Assembly (NCBI RefSeq): GCF_030929605.1 | Contig: NZ_JAVFVS010000005.1 | Span: 186,001 to 250,000 of the forward strand | DNA: 64,000 bases | Direction: 5' to 3' | Origin: Flavobacterium sp. LHD-80 | GTDB lineage: Bacteria > Bacteroidota > Bacteroidia > Flavobacteriales > Flavobacteriaceae | Shown: positions 9,067-16,777 of the stretch, in pieces | How positions within the stretch are numbered: the first letter of the stretch is position 1 | Layout of the letters: each line of letters starts with the position of its first letter | Notes under the pieces: model-generated | Told to the model about the DNA's origin: nothing | Databases searched by the model: none | The model's input: the letters and a program-made list of their open reading frames with translations, nothing else | Program-made: the position numbers and the translations under genes

Positions 9067-11472
9067 ATGAAAAATATGATACACAAAATATACCTTCCAA
9101 TTCTCTTATTCATTATAAGCCAATTTTCCTTTGCTCAAAAAACTGCAGCTATAAAAGGAAATATAACTGACGGAAAACTTCCTATAGAATTTGTTGATGT
9201 TGTTTTAAAAAGAGCTAGCGACTCTACTAAAGTTGCCAATTATGCCGTGACAGATGTTCTGGGAAATTTTGCTTTGGAGAATGTTCCATCTGGAGATTAT
9301 CAGCTTCAATTTAAATTAATTGGTTTTAAAACTATTTCTCAAAAGATAAAAGTTTCTGAAAGTCCGATTTCCATTGGAACTATCAAATTGCAAAACGACA
9401 CTAATTTGCTGAATGATGTTGTTGTAACATCTCAGAAAAAACAAATTCAGAAAACTAATGAAGGTTTTATTTTTAATGCTGTTTCGAATATTTCACAATC
9501 CGGCGGAACTGCGACAGATATGCTAAAAAGCATTCCAACAGTTGCTGTAGATGCTGAAGGTGGCATTACCTTAAGAGAAAAATCGCCCATGATTTTGATA
9601 AACGGAAAAAACTCGGCAATTACGAATCTGGATCAGATTGCTGCAAGCAGTATTGAAAGCATTGAGATAATCAGTAATCCAACAGCGAAATACGATGCTA
9701 ATGCTGAAAGCGGGATTATCAATATCAAACTCAAGAAAAACAATCAAAGCGGTTTGAATGGAGCCGTTGTTTTAGGAGGCGGTTTTGGTGCTAAAGGCAG
9801 AGTAAACAGCTCCGTTCTTTTAAATAATAAAACTGAAAAATGGAATATTGGCTTGGGATACGACAATCGTTTTGCGGGAAGAACCAAGAAAATAAATGCT
9901 GACAGAACCAATTATTTTATTGATGACGAACATTATATCCATCAAAATAGAAATGACGCTCGTACAGAAGGTTTGCAAAATTTGAAATTCAATGTTGATT
10001 ATGCTCCAAATGACAAAAACACTTTTTCATTTGAAGCTTTAGGAAATATCGAAACGCAGGATAATGATGAAACTTTGTACACGCAGGTAAATACAAGTAC
10101 GAATGCATTTTTCTCCAATAACAAAAGACATTCTTTAGAACTGGAACGTTCAAAAGTGGGAGAATTATCTTTTAATTATGACCGAAAATTTTCTGACGAA
10201 CGAAAAAGTTTGAATACATCGATTACCTCATCATTCGGGAAACATAGAGAAAATACAGATATTGATACGTATAATTATGACGAATATCAACAGCAGATTG
10301 GTGAAGCCAAATTGCAACGCACACATAATTATGAAAACCAAAATATTTCTAATGCAATTGTAAACTATGCTTTTCCTGTTTCAGAAAAAACAATTGTAGA
10401 AACGGGTTACAAAGGAACTTTCCGTTTTTTTAATTCTGATTTTGAAAGTGCCGATTTAGTTAATGGTGATTATGTTGTAAATCCTTTAGCCAGCAATATA
10501 TTTAAATTTAATGAGCAAATAAATGCCGTTTACGGAATGTTGAATTCGTTTATTGGCGAAAGCGAAAATCCGAAATGGAAATACAATTTAGGTTTGCGTG
10601 CAGAAAATGTTTCTAACACTGGCGCAACTCAAAATAACAGCGATCGTTTTAGTAATAATTATTTAAAACTCTTTCCGTCAGCTTCACTTCAATTGAATTT
10701 GAAAACAGATGAATTTTTCAAAATTGGCTACAGCAAACGTATCAATCGACCAGATTTGGATGATCTGAATCCGTTTATTGATATTACCGATGCGCTAAAT
10801 CCGCACGGAGGAAATCCTTATTTGAAACCTGAAATTATTCATATTGCTGAAATGAGTTACAATAAAGACTGGAAAAACTATTCGTTGTCAGCCAATGCTT
10901 TTTACAGAAATACAACTGACGCGATCAGACAATATGCAGAATTGCTGGACAATGGCGTTATTTTCCTTCAGCCAAAAAATATTGGAAGCACAATAACTTA
11001 TGGTTTAGAAACTATTTTCAGCCTGAAACCTATTGGTTTTTATGACGCCAACATTAGTATAACTGCCTTTCAGCAAAATATAAATGCATCAAATCTTGGC
11101 GAAGATGTTGTAAACAATACTTTTAGCTGGTACGGAAAAATCATTAATAATTTTGTACCATGGAAAGGCGGAAAACTTCAGATTATTGGGAACTACAATT
11201 CGGCTTTAGCAACAGCGCAAGGAGAAAGAATTCCGATTTATAATGTAGATATGGGATTTCAGCAAAAACTCGGAAAAGGAAATGCCCGTTTAGGTTTAGT
11301 TGTAACCGATATGTTTAATACACTTGAAAGCGGTTATAAAAACAATACACTTTTGTTCAGTAATCACCGAACCAATAAGTCGGACACGCGCGCTTTGATG
11401 CTAACATTTGCATACACGTTTAAATCAGATTTTAGAGAAAAATTGCTGGAAAATCAATTTTCAACCGAGTAA
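9067..11472 (+). CDS. Outer membrane beta-barrel / TonB-dependent receptor-like protein
   Basis: An 801-aa protein with signal peptide (IYLPILLFIISQFSFAQ). Residues about 26-110 form a carboxypeptidase-regulatory-like domain (IKGNITDGKLPIEFVDVVLK). A plug-like region follows (VVTSQKKQIQ, DMLKSIPTVAVDAEGGITLR, LINGKNSAI), then an OMP_b-brl_3 type barrel. It is a paralogue-like relative of the protein at 51058, with the same order of domains and the same conserved stretches (IEIISNPTAKYDA here, VEVITNPSARYDA there). The substrate is not predictable, and no SusD or regulatory partner is adjacent. Single gene. Confidence 0.88.
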   Translation: MKNMIHKIYLPILLFIISQFSFAQKTAAIKGNITDGKLPIEFVDVVLKRASDSTKVANYAVTDVLGNFALENVPSGDYQLQFKLIGFKTISQKIKVSESPISIGTIKLQNDTNLLNDVVVTSQKKQIQKTNEGFIFNAVSNISQSGGTATDMLKSIPTVAVDAEGGITLREKSPMILINGKNSAITNLDQIAASSIESIEIISNPTAKYDANAESGIINIKLKKNNQSGLNGAVVLGGGFGAKGRVNSSVLLNNKTEKWNIGLGYDNRFAGRTKKINADRTNYFIDDEHYIHQNRNDARTEGLQNLKFNVDYAPNDKNTFSFEALGNIETQDNDETLYTQVNTSTNAFFSNNKRHSLELERSKVGELSFNYDRKFSDERKSLNTSITSSFGKHRENTDIDTYNYDEYQQQIGEAKLQRTHNYENQNISNAIVNYAFPVSEKTIVETGYKGTFRFFNSDFESADLVNGDYVVNPLASNIFKFNEQINAVYGMLNSFIGESENPKWKYNLGLRAENVSNTGATQNNSDRFSNNYLKLFPSASLQLNLKTDEFFKIGYSKRINRPDLDDLNPFIDITDALNPHGGNPYLKPEIIHIAEMSYNKDWKNYSLSANAFYRNTTDAIRQYAELLDNGVIFLQPKNIGSTITYGLETIFSLKPIGFYDANISITAFQQNINASNLGEDVVNNTFSWYGKIINNFVPWKGGKLQIIGNYNSALATAQGERIPIYNVDMGFQQKLGKGNARLGLVVTDMFNTLESGYKNNTLLFSNHRTNKSDTRALMLTFAYTFKSDFREKLLENQFSTE

Positions 11473-11605
11473 TCTTTTTAAAAAACAAAAAATATCATTC
11501 TTGTAATTGGGATTCATTTTTTTATTGAAATTTGAACTATATTCGCCAAAAAGTTCATGCCACTGAATTTTTTCAGAACCCAAAAAACACTAAATCCTAC
11601 ATAGA

Positions 11606-12058
11606 ATGAAAGCAATTCGTTTTTTACTTATTACCTTAATTTTTATTTCTGCAAAATCATATTCACAAGTTGAAGTAAATGCAATCAAATATAGAGAAAA
11701 GGAACGTTTTATTACCACAACAATTGGTTATCCGGCTCCAGGAACTTATACCCCAGCGGGGAAAAAAGAGCCAATATTTTTATTAAATCCAGACGGAACA
11801 GGCGTTTATCAATACGAAGATTTAACCAAGCAAAAAATCAACTGGGGAATTGAATGTACTGAAGAAGGCATTCCCGTTTTCAAAGAAGGCTTCAACAGTG
11901 CTTCTTATACGCTTTGGTATAGAACCTACGACAGCGAAGAATGGAACTACACGCAATTTTCGATTCATTTTGCCAAGAAAAAAATGTTCATCATGGGCGA
12001 AAGAGTGAAAGATTATGAAGATTATAATGATCTTGGAAAAACTGCACCGAATAAATAA
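11606..12058 (+). CDS. Secreted protein of unknown function
   Basis: A 150-aa protein with a clear signal peptide (MKAIRFLLITLIFISAKSYSQ) and a mature part of about 129 residues, rich in Tyr, Lys and Glu and with predicted strands (EPIFLLNPDGTGVYQYEDL, YTLWYRTYDSEEWNY). I recognise no family. The pattern 'NPDGTGVYQY ... INWGIE' recalls small lipocalin-like or META-like secreted folds, but this is only an impression. It lies alone between the barrel receptor and the acyl-CoA ligase, same strand, 133 bp after the former. Confidence 0.7.
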   Translation: MKAIRFLLITLIFISAKSYSQVEVNAIKYREKERFITTTIGYPAPGTYTPAGKKEPIFLLNPDGTGVYQYEDLTKQKINWGIECTEEGIPVFKEGFNSASYTLWYRTYDSEEWNYTQFSIHFAKKKMFIMGERVKDYEDYNDLGKTAPNK

Positions 12059-12206
12059 TTTATAATTTTTTCGAAAATTTACTACAAAAAAGAAAACGTT
12101 TTCGTTGATTTTTAAGAGTCCCTATAAATTTTCCCATAAAATTCCACAAAATTAAAAATTATACCTATTTTTTATTTAATTTGCGATAAAATTCAATATA
12201 TTAAAC

Positions 12207-13985
12207 ATGGTTTCAATCACACGCCTTTTTGATTTTCCCTATTATCAACAAGAAACTTACAACCTTCCGGTTGCCTTAGCAACAAAGAAAAACGGAGTCT
12301 GGGAAAAAACATCTAGCCAGGAATATATTGCAAAAGCAAATGCTGTTTCAAGAGCATTATTGCGCATGGGCATTCAGAAAGATGATAAAATTGCCCTAAT
12401 TACATCAAACAACCGTACAGAGTGGAATATTATGGATATTGGAATTCTGCAGACAGGTGCGCAGACTGTTCCAATTTACCCAACAATTTCTGAAGAAGAT
12501 TACGAGTATATATTAAATCATAGTGGCAGTATGTACTGTTTTGTGTCTGATGATGAAGTACTTCAAAAAGTAAGGCTGATTCAGGCAAATGTACCTACTT
12601 TAAAAGAGGTATATTCTTTTAATGAAATCCCAGAATGCAAACACTGGAGCGATTTAATTATTTTAGGCGAAGACGAAAGCAATCAAAATGAAGTTGAAGC
12701 TAGAAAAGACAGTATAAAAACAGACGATCTTGCTACAATTATTTATACTTCTGGAACAACAGGAAGACCGAAAGGCGTTATGCTTTCGCACAAAAATATT
12801 GTTTCAAATGTTTTAGACAGTGCCCCAAGAATTCCGTTTGATCCAGGAAAAAGTACTGCATTGAGCTTCTTGCCTATTTGCCATATTTTTGAAAGAATGA
12901 TCTTGTACATTTATCAATATTATGGGGTTTCGGTTTATTTTGGAGAATCAATTGACAAAATCAGCGATAACTTAAAAGAAGTTCGTCCAACTGTAATTAC
13001 GGCTGTACCAAGACTTTTAGAAAAAGTTTACGATAAAATTTATGCAAAAGGAGCTGAATTAACGGGCATCAAGAAAAAATTATTTTTCTGGGCGATTGAT
13101 TTAGGTTTACGATATGAGCCATACGGAGCAAATGGCGCTTGGTATGAGTTTCAATTAAAAATTGCCCGCAAACTGATTTTCAGCAAATGGAAAGAAGGTT
13201 TGGGCGGAAATTTAGATTTAATGGTTTCTGGAAGCGCCGCTTTACAGCCACGTTTGACTAGAGTTTTTGCTGCTGCAGAAATTCCGGTTATGGAAGGTTA
13301 CGGATTATCTGAAACTTCTCCGGTAATTGCGGTAAACGACCAAAGAAACAGAGGTTTCAAAATTGGAACTGTTGGAAAAGTAATTCGCAATGTAGAAGTT
13401 AAAATTGCCGAAGACGGAGAAATCCTTTGCAAAGGACCAAACGTAATGTTAGGTTACTTTAAAGATCCTGAAAAAACGGCTGAAGCTTTACAAGACGGTT
13501 ATTTCCACACGGGAGATATTGGAGAAATTGACAACGAAGGTTTCTTGAAAATCACCGACCGTAAAAAAGAAATGTTCAAAACTTCTGGAGGAAAATATAT
13601 TGCACCACAAATCATTGAAAATGCTATGAAACAATCTCGTTTTATTGAGCAGATTATGGTGATTGGTGATGGCGAAAAAATGCCTGGCGCGTTTATTCAG
13701 CCAAATTTTGAATTCGTAAAAGAATGGGCAAAAATCCACAAAATTACTTTAGGAAAAACAGATAAGGAAATAAGCGAAAATCCAGATGTTATCAAACGCA
13801 TCGATGATGAAGTAGAAAGCATCAATGAGAAATTTGGAAACTGGGAAAAAATCAAACGTTTTGAGTTAACTCCAGATGTTTGGTCGATTGACGGCGGACA
13901 GCTTACTCCTACTCTAAAATTAAAACGTAAAATCATTAAAGAAATTTACAAAGATCTTTACGCTAAAATCTATGGTCATAATTAA
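12207..13985 (+). CDS. Long-chain fatty acid--CoA ligase
   Basis: A 592-aa AMP-forming adenylate enzyme that activates fatty acids to acyl-CoA for beta-oxidation or lipid synthesis. The P-loop-like A3 motif IIYTSGTTGRPKGVML starts at about residue 178. Further adenylation motifs are MEGYGLSETSPVIAV, DGYFHTGDIGEID and ITDRKKEMFKTSGGKYI. The length and the GGQLTPTLKLKRK ending with the catalytic Lys region match FadD/FAA-type ligases. It is a cytosolic or membrane-associated enzyme, monocistronic with its own terminator. The beta-oxidation operon lies 2.3 kb further on. Confidence 0.92.
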   Translation: MVSITRLFDFPYYQQETYNLPVALATKKNGVWEKTSSQEYIAKANAVSRALLRMGIQKDDKIALITSNNRTEWNIMDIGILQTGAQTVPIYPTISEEDYEYILNHSGSMYCFVSDDEVLQKVRLIQANVPTLKEVYSFNEIPECKHWSDLIILGEDESNQNEVEARKDSIKTDDLATIIYTSGTTGRPKGVMLSHKNIVSNVLDSAPRIPFDPGKSTALSFLPICHIFERMILYIYQYYGVSVYFGESIDKISDNLKEVRPTVITAVPRLLEKVYDKIYAKGAELTGIKKKLFFWAIDLGLRYEPYGANGAWYEFQLKIARKLIFSKWKEGLGGNLDLMVSGSAALQPRLTRVFAAAEIPVMEGYGLSETSPVIAVNDQRNRGFKIGTVGKVIRNVEVKIAEDGEILCKGPNVMLGYFKDPEKTAEALQDGYFHTGDIGEIDNEGFLKITDRKKEMFKTSGGKYIAPQIIENAMKQSRFIEQIMVIGDGEKMPGAFIQPNFEFVKEWAKIHKITLGKTDKEISENPDVIKRIDDEVESINEKFGNWEKIKRFELTPDVWSIDGGQLTPTLKLKRKIIKEIYKDLYAKIYGHN

Positions 13986-14008
13986 AATTCCAAAATAATT
14001 AACCAAAG

Positions 14009-14044
14009 AAAAAGGCTGTCTAAATTTTGACAGCCTTTTTTATT
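14009..14044 (+). terminator. Intrinsic terminator after the acyl-CoA ligase gene
   Basis: Stem AAAGGCTGTC/GACAGCCTTT with a T-rich tail, 25 bp after the stop. Confidence 0.88.
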
Positions 14045-14070
14045 TTTTTAATAATTGTGTTTCATTATTT

Positions 14071-14219
14071 AACCGCAAAGAGCGCTAAGATTTACGTAAA
14101 AAAACGCTAAGATTGCTTTCACGCAGATTTAGCAGATTTGAGCAGATTTTTAAATAATCTTTTTAATCCTTTAATCTGTGGCTAAAAAACTTTGCGTCTT
14201 GGCGCCTTTGTGGCAAAAA
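14071..14219. repeat. Nested dispersed palindrome
   Basis: Outer arms: aaccgcaaagagcgctaaga on the left, tcttggcgcctttgtggc on the right. Inner arms: cgcagatttagcagatt on the left, aatcctttaatctgtgg on the right. Same nested design as the element at 839-981. No ORF. Confidence 0.55.
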
Positions 14220-14222
14220 AGC

Positions 14223-14660
14223 CTAAAAAAACAAGCTTTTAAAATCTAGAAAGAAACTTCTTTTCTTAGACTTTTTTTCAGGCTGTTCCGTTTTAGTTTT
14301 AGAATTTTCGTAAAACTTTTTGAAAGGACGTTGCTCAAAACCAACCAAAATTGCAGCCATATTTATAGCGTCAATGTTTGACGGATCTGTTTCACCTTTA
14401 AAGAAAGTCTCGATAGGTCTAAACTTATCTTTCGTTTCCTTAAACTTGTTCTTTTTAGTATGATCGAAATCTAAACCCAATAGATTACTGAAGACATTCA
14501 AATCATCCTTTGTTGGGTTGTTTTCGAAAATCAGCCAGCAAAAATCACGAAGTTTTCCACGAGAAGGCTTGTACAAATAATCAAAGTATTTACCTTCTTT
14601 TTCTTTCTCGTATTTTTTTCTAATTGCGTTTTTATATTGTTGTAAAGTATTGTTTTGCAT
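14223..14660 (-). CDS. Orphan hypothetical protein, 145 aa
   Basis: A basic, Lys-rich soluble protein without signal peptide or membrane segment. Features: N-terminal amphipathic region (QQYKNAIRKKYEKEKEG), a compact middle (LRDFCWLIFENNPTKDDLNV, FSNLLGLDFDHTKKNKF), and a charged linker ending in KKSKKRSFFLDFKSLFF. The FSNLLGLDFD...FRPIETFFKGETDP segment suggests a helical fold. I recognise no family. It is isolated: repeats lie downstream, and the nearest upstream candidate is the weak 52-codon ORF at 14770. Its minus-strand orientation matches the two micro-ORFs at 15.1-15.8 kb, but each of those is separated by a terminator. Confidence 0.65.
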   Translation of the reverse strand: MQNNTLQQYKNAIRKKYEKEKEGKYFDYLYKPSRGKLRDFCWLIFENNPTKDDLNVFSNLLGLDFDHTKKNKFKETKDKFRPIETFFKGETDPSNIDAINMAAILVGFEQRPFKKFYENSKTKTEQPEKKSKKRSFFLDFKSLFF

Positions 14661-14769
14661 GGTATTTTGATTTTGTAATTCTTGGGAATCTCAGGAAATC
14701 GAAGGCTTTTCCGGAAAATCTAACATCACAAAAGTTCAAAAGCACCATTGCTTTACCAGAGAAATATCT

Positions 14770-14928
14770 CTAAATGATATATATAATTTTCCTAAAATTC
14801 ACCTTCCCATTCCATAGGTTAATAAGTTCCAAATCCATTTCTCTACTCGAGGCAAATGGCAACTCACTAAATTCCACTTTATCTGTTTGACCACTATAGT
14901 CTGACCTAAGTCCTATTTTTTGATTCAT
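14770..14928 (-). CDS. Candidate small ORF, 52 aa, uncertain
   Basis: The frame ATG 14926-14928 to TAG 14770-14772 translates to MNQKIGLRSDYSGQTDKVEF... and ends KVNFRKIIYII. An AAGG precedes the ATG directly. It lies downstream of a dispersed-repeat phrase (cttagtatctcagcatct) and no TANNTTTG promoter box is visible. The composition resembles a real soluble protein fragment, so it may be a remnant of a longer gene or a genuine small gene. No family recognised. Confidence 0.25.
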   Translation of the reverse strand: MNQKIGLRSDYSGQTDKVEFSELPFASSREMDLELINLWNGKVNFRKIIYII

Positions 14929-15042
14929 CCTTATTTTTTTTGTTTTTTGAGGGACTAAGATGCTGAGATACTAAGTTTTTTCTTTTAGCACTCTCAACCT
15001 TTGTCACTTTGTTTCTTTATTACTTTGTCACTTGCCGTTAAG

Positions 15043-15076
15043 GCATAAAAAAAGCACCCGATTAAAGGTGCTTCAT
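15043..15076 (-). terminator. Intrinsic terminator of the 31-aa micro-ORF
   Basis: On the minus strand: GAAGCACC, loop tttaatc, GGTGC, then seven T. It begins 23 nt after the stop codon of the micro-ORF at 15098. Confidence 0.85.
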
Positions 15077-15097
15077 AACAAATACGATATAACTATC

Positions 15098-15193
15098 CTA
15101 TTGCCTATATTGATGCACCGACATGTAAAAGCATTCAAGACCCGAAGTCGAGGCTGCTAATCCTGCGTTGTGTATGTATAATTTAAAACTCAT
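15098..15193 (-). CDS. Micro-ORF 1, 31-aa peptide with own promoter and terminator
   Basis: Translation begins MSFKLYIHNAGLAASTSG and continues LECFYMSVHQYRQ, stop TAG at 15098-15100. It is framed by a consensus promoter (15279-15311) and an intrinsic terminator (15043-15076), defining a transcript of about 225 nt. The 5' UTR (about 79 nt) is A/C-rich and contains iterations of CAATTACAACAA and CAATAG, probably unstructured. The C-terminal 22 residues follow the pattern AG-x5-SG-x2-C-x7-Y-R, shared with micro-ORF 2. It has no signal peptide or obvious membrane helix. Unknown function: it could be a small regulatory or antimicrobial peptide, or an ORF carried on a small RNA. Confidence 0.55.
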   Translation of the reverse strand: MSFKLYIHNAGLAASTSGLECFYMSVHQYRQ

Positions 15194-15278
15194 TTTATTT
15201 ATTCTTTTAATTGTTGTTGTAATTGTTGTTGTAATTGCTATTGCTATTGTTATTGCAATTTGTTTCGATTTTGTTCAG

Positions 15279-15311
15279 CAAAGATATGATAGAAAAAATC
15301 ATATTTCCAAA
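15279..15311 (-). promoter_or_regulatory. Bacteroidetes-type promoter of micro-ORF 1
   Basis: On the minus strand: TTTG (15308-15311), 21-nt spacer, TATCTTTG (15279-15286), a full match to TANNTTTG. Predicted start near 15272. Confidence 0.75.
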
Positions 15312-15593
15312 TCTTTTTTAAGATTAATTTTCTGAGTATCAAATAGTTAACCGCAAAATAAAAACAAAGAAATTCCTGTCCGCAAACTGGTGCAGCTCTT
15401 AATTATGTATCAAATGACTGTTGCTCATTAGATTACGTTCCAAGACTATATTTCGCTATTTTGATTAATCATTAAACATTTTGGTCAATTATTTTTTTAG
15501 TTTTTTTTAGTTATGGTTTGTTTAGCTGTCACACTGAGCGTCCCGAGGCTTCGGGAGAAGTGCTTTTTAACCGAAATCGAAATGCTTTAAAAC
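15312..15593. other. Intergenic stretch without gene, partial REP-like hairpin
   Basis: Both strands were read for short ORFs; only 4-10 codon frames occur. At 15529-15560 a fragment of the gtcac(c/a)ctgagcg repeat family adjoins the palindrome tcccgaggcttcggga (15541-15556). Nothing else recognised. Confidence 0.5.
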
Positions 15594-15624
15594 AAAAAAA
15601 GCGTCCTACAATGAGGACGCTTTT
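15594..15624 (-). terminator. Intrinsic terminator of the 34-aa micro-ORF
   Basis: On the minus strand: AAAGCGTCCT, loop cattgt, AGGACGCTTT with seven T, starting about 25 nt after the micro-ORF stop. Confidence 0.88.
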
Positions 15625-15646
15625 CTGTTTTATGATGAGTTTGACT

Positions 15647-15751
15647 CTAAATTTTATATTTCAATTTCACAAAAACACACACGCATCCTGAGCTTACAGC
15701 TGGAGAATCTCCGGCTAAAGTTTCAAAAATTTGGTTTGCTGAAAGTATCAT
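15647..15751 (-). CDS. Micro-ORF 2, 34-aa peptide with own promoter and terminator
   Basis: Translation begins MILSANQIFETLAGDSPA and continues VSSGCVCVFVKLKYKI, stop TAG at 15647-15649. A consensus promoter (15781-15813) lies just upstream, leaving a 5' UTR of about 23 nt, and a strong terminator follows, giving a transcript of about 180 nt. The C-terminal half has a CVC pair, a hydrophobic stretch and a cationic end (KLKYK). The pattern AG-x6-SG-x2-C-x6-Y-K-x-end matches micro-ORF 1, so the two look like diverged duplicates. No modifying enzyme, transporter or immunity gene is adjacent. Function unknown. Confidence 0.6.
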   Translation of the reverse strand: MILSANQIFETLAGDSPAVSSGCVCVFVKLKYKI

Positions 15752-15780
15752 TGTGTTTTTATTGTTTTTAATTACAGATA

Positions 15781-15813
15781 CAAATGTAGTATATTTTGTG
15801 ATAATTTAACAAA
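15781..15813 (-). promoter_or_regulatory. Bacteroidetes-type promoter of micro-ORF 2
   Basis: On the minus strand: TTTG (15810-15813), 21-nt spacer, TACATTTG (15781-15788). The spacing is the same as for micro-ORF 1. Upstream of it, 15814-16214 shows only AT-rich sequence with no gene recognised. Confidence 0.78.
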
Positions 15814-16214
15814 ATTTAAATAAAATATATTATTTGTAACAAAAATTATCCACCAAACTTGCCGAACTGGTTTGATCAAAAAAAAAAAATCAAATGAGTT
15901 GCAAAAGATTTGCTTACAGGATTTTTCTTCTTCTTCATATAATTGAAAACTGAAATGTTTAAGATTATCTCTTTTTTGTTTTTACTCTATTTATCCTTTT
16001 AAAGAGATATAAACCACAAAACAACACTAAACTAAACGCATAATTTTTTGAATAATACCGAATTAAACCTCGTTTTAAAATCAAAAAAGATTTTTTACAA
16101 CATTAATTTTGTTAAAATTTCAAAAAAGAATAGTATATTTCAGTTAAAATTTAACCACAAAACACTGTAAACCAAAGACATTTTTTAATTAACCAAAAAT
16201 TTATTTAAAAATAA

Positions 16215-16246
16215 TATGCATGCATAGTATTTTTTAATTATATTTG
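16215..16246 (+). promoter_or_regulatory. Promoter and probable operator of the MarR/beta-oxidation operon
   Basis: TATATTTG (16239-16246) is a -7 box 19 bp before the MarR ATG. A 12-bp perfect palindrome TATGCATGCATA (16215-16226) sits where the -33 element should be, a good position for autoregulation by the MarR protein. The operator role is inferred. Confidence 0.5.
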
Positions 16247-16264
16247 AAATCGATATAGTTACCT

Positions 16265-16723
16265 ATGAAAGATAAAACGATAGATTATATTTTGAGAGCG
16301 ACATGGCAAGCTGTTTCAAGAATGTATAACGAAGAAGCTGCAAAGTACGATGCAACAATGGCAACCGGATTTGCACTTTTAAGTATGGACAAGGAAGAAG
16401 GAACACCATCGACCGCTTTAGGCCCGAGAATGGGTATGGAAGCTACAAGCTTAACCAGAACGCTCAAATCTATGGAGGAAAAAGGTTTAATTGTTCGCAA
16501 AAAAAACCCAAGCGACGGCCGAGGCGTATTAATCTACTTGACCGAATTTGGAAAAGAAAAAAGAGATTTATCTAAAAATACAGTTCTGAAGTTTAATGAA
16601 ACCGTTAGAAAACATGTCTCAGACGAAAAACTGAAACATTTTATCGAAGTTTCTGAAATCATCAACGAACTGATTCACGATAAAAACATATTTAATCAAA
16701 CAGAAAATACAGAAAATGAATAG
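16265..16723 (+). CDS. MarR-family transcriptional regulator of the fatty-acid operon
   Basis: A 152-aa winged-helix regulator. The recognition-helix region is MEATSLTRTLKSMEEKGLIV (about residues 59-78), followed by the MarR wing KKNPSDGRGVLIYLTEFGKE. Flanking helices (DYILRATWQAVSRMYNEEA) would form the dimer interface. Length is typical. It is the first gene of an operon with beta-oxidation enzymes, 54 bp before the HAD/ECH gene, so it probably represses the operon and responds to an acyl-CoA or fatty acid. The ligand is inferred from context. The palindrome at 16215-16226 is its likely binding site. Confidence 0.88.
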   Translation: MKDKTIDYILRATWQAVSRMYNEEAAKYDATMATGFALLSMDKEEGTPSTALGPRMGMEATSLTRTLKSMEEKGLIVRKKNPSDGRGVLIYLTEFGKEKRDLSKNTVLKFNETVRKHVSDEKLKHFIEVSEIINELIHDKNIFNQTENTENE

Positions 16724-16777
16724 TATTTCTTTAAAGAGATAATTCAGATTCTGGCAAAAAACAAATATTAAGTACCT

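Noticed and set aside
15098..15751. Reading the two micro-ORFs as a RiPP (lanthipeptide-like) gene cluster because of Ser/Cys content
   Set aside because: No LanB/LanC/LanM, radical SAM, peptidase or ABC transporter gene nearby, and no leader motif; kept only as unknown peptides.
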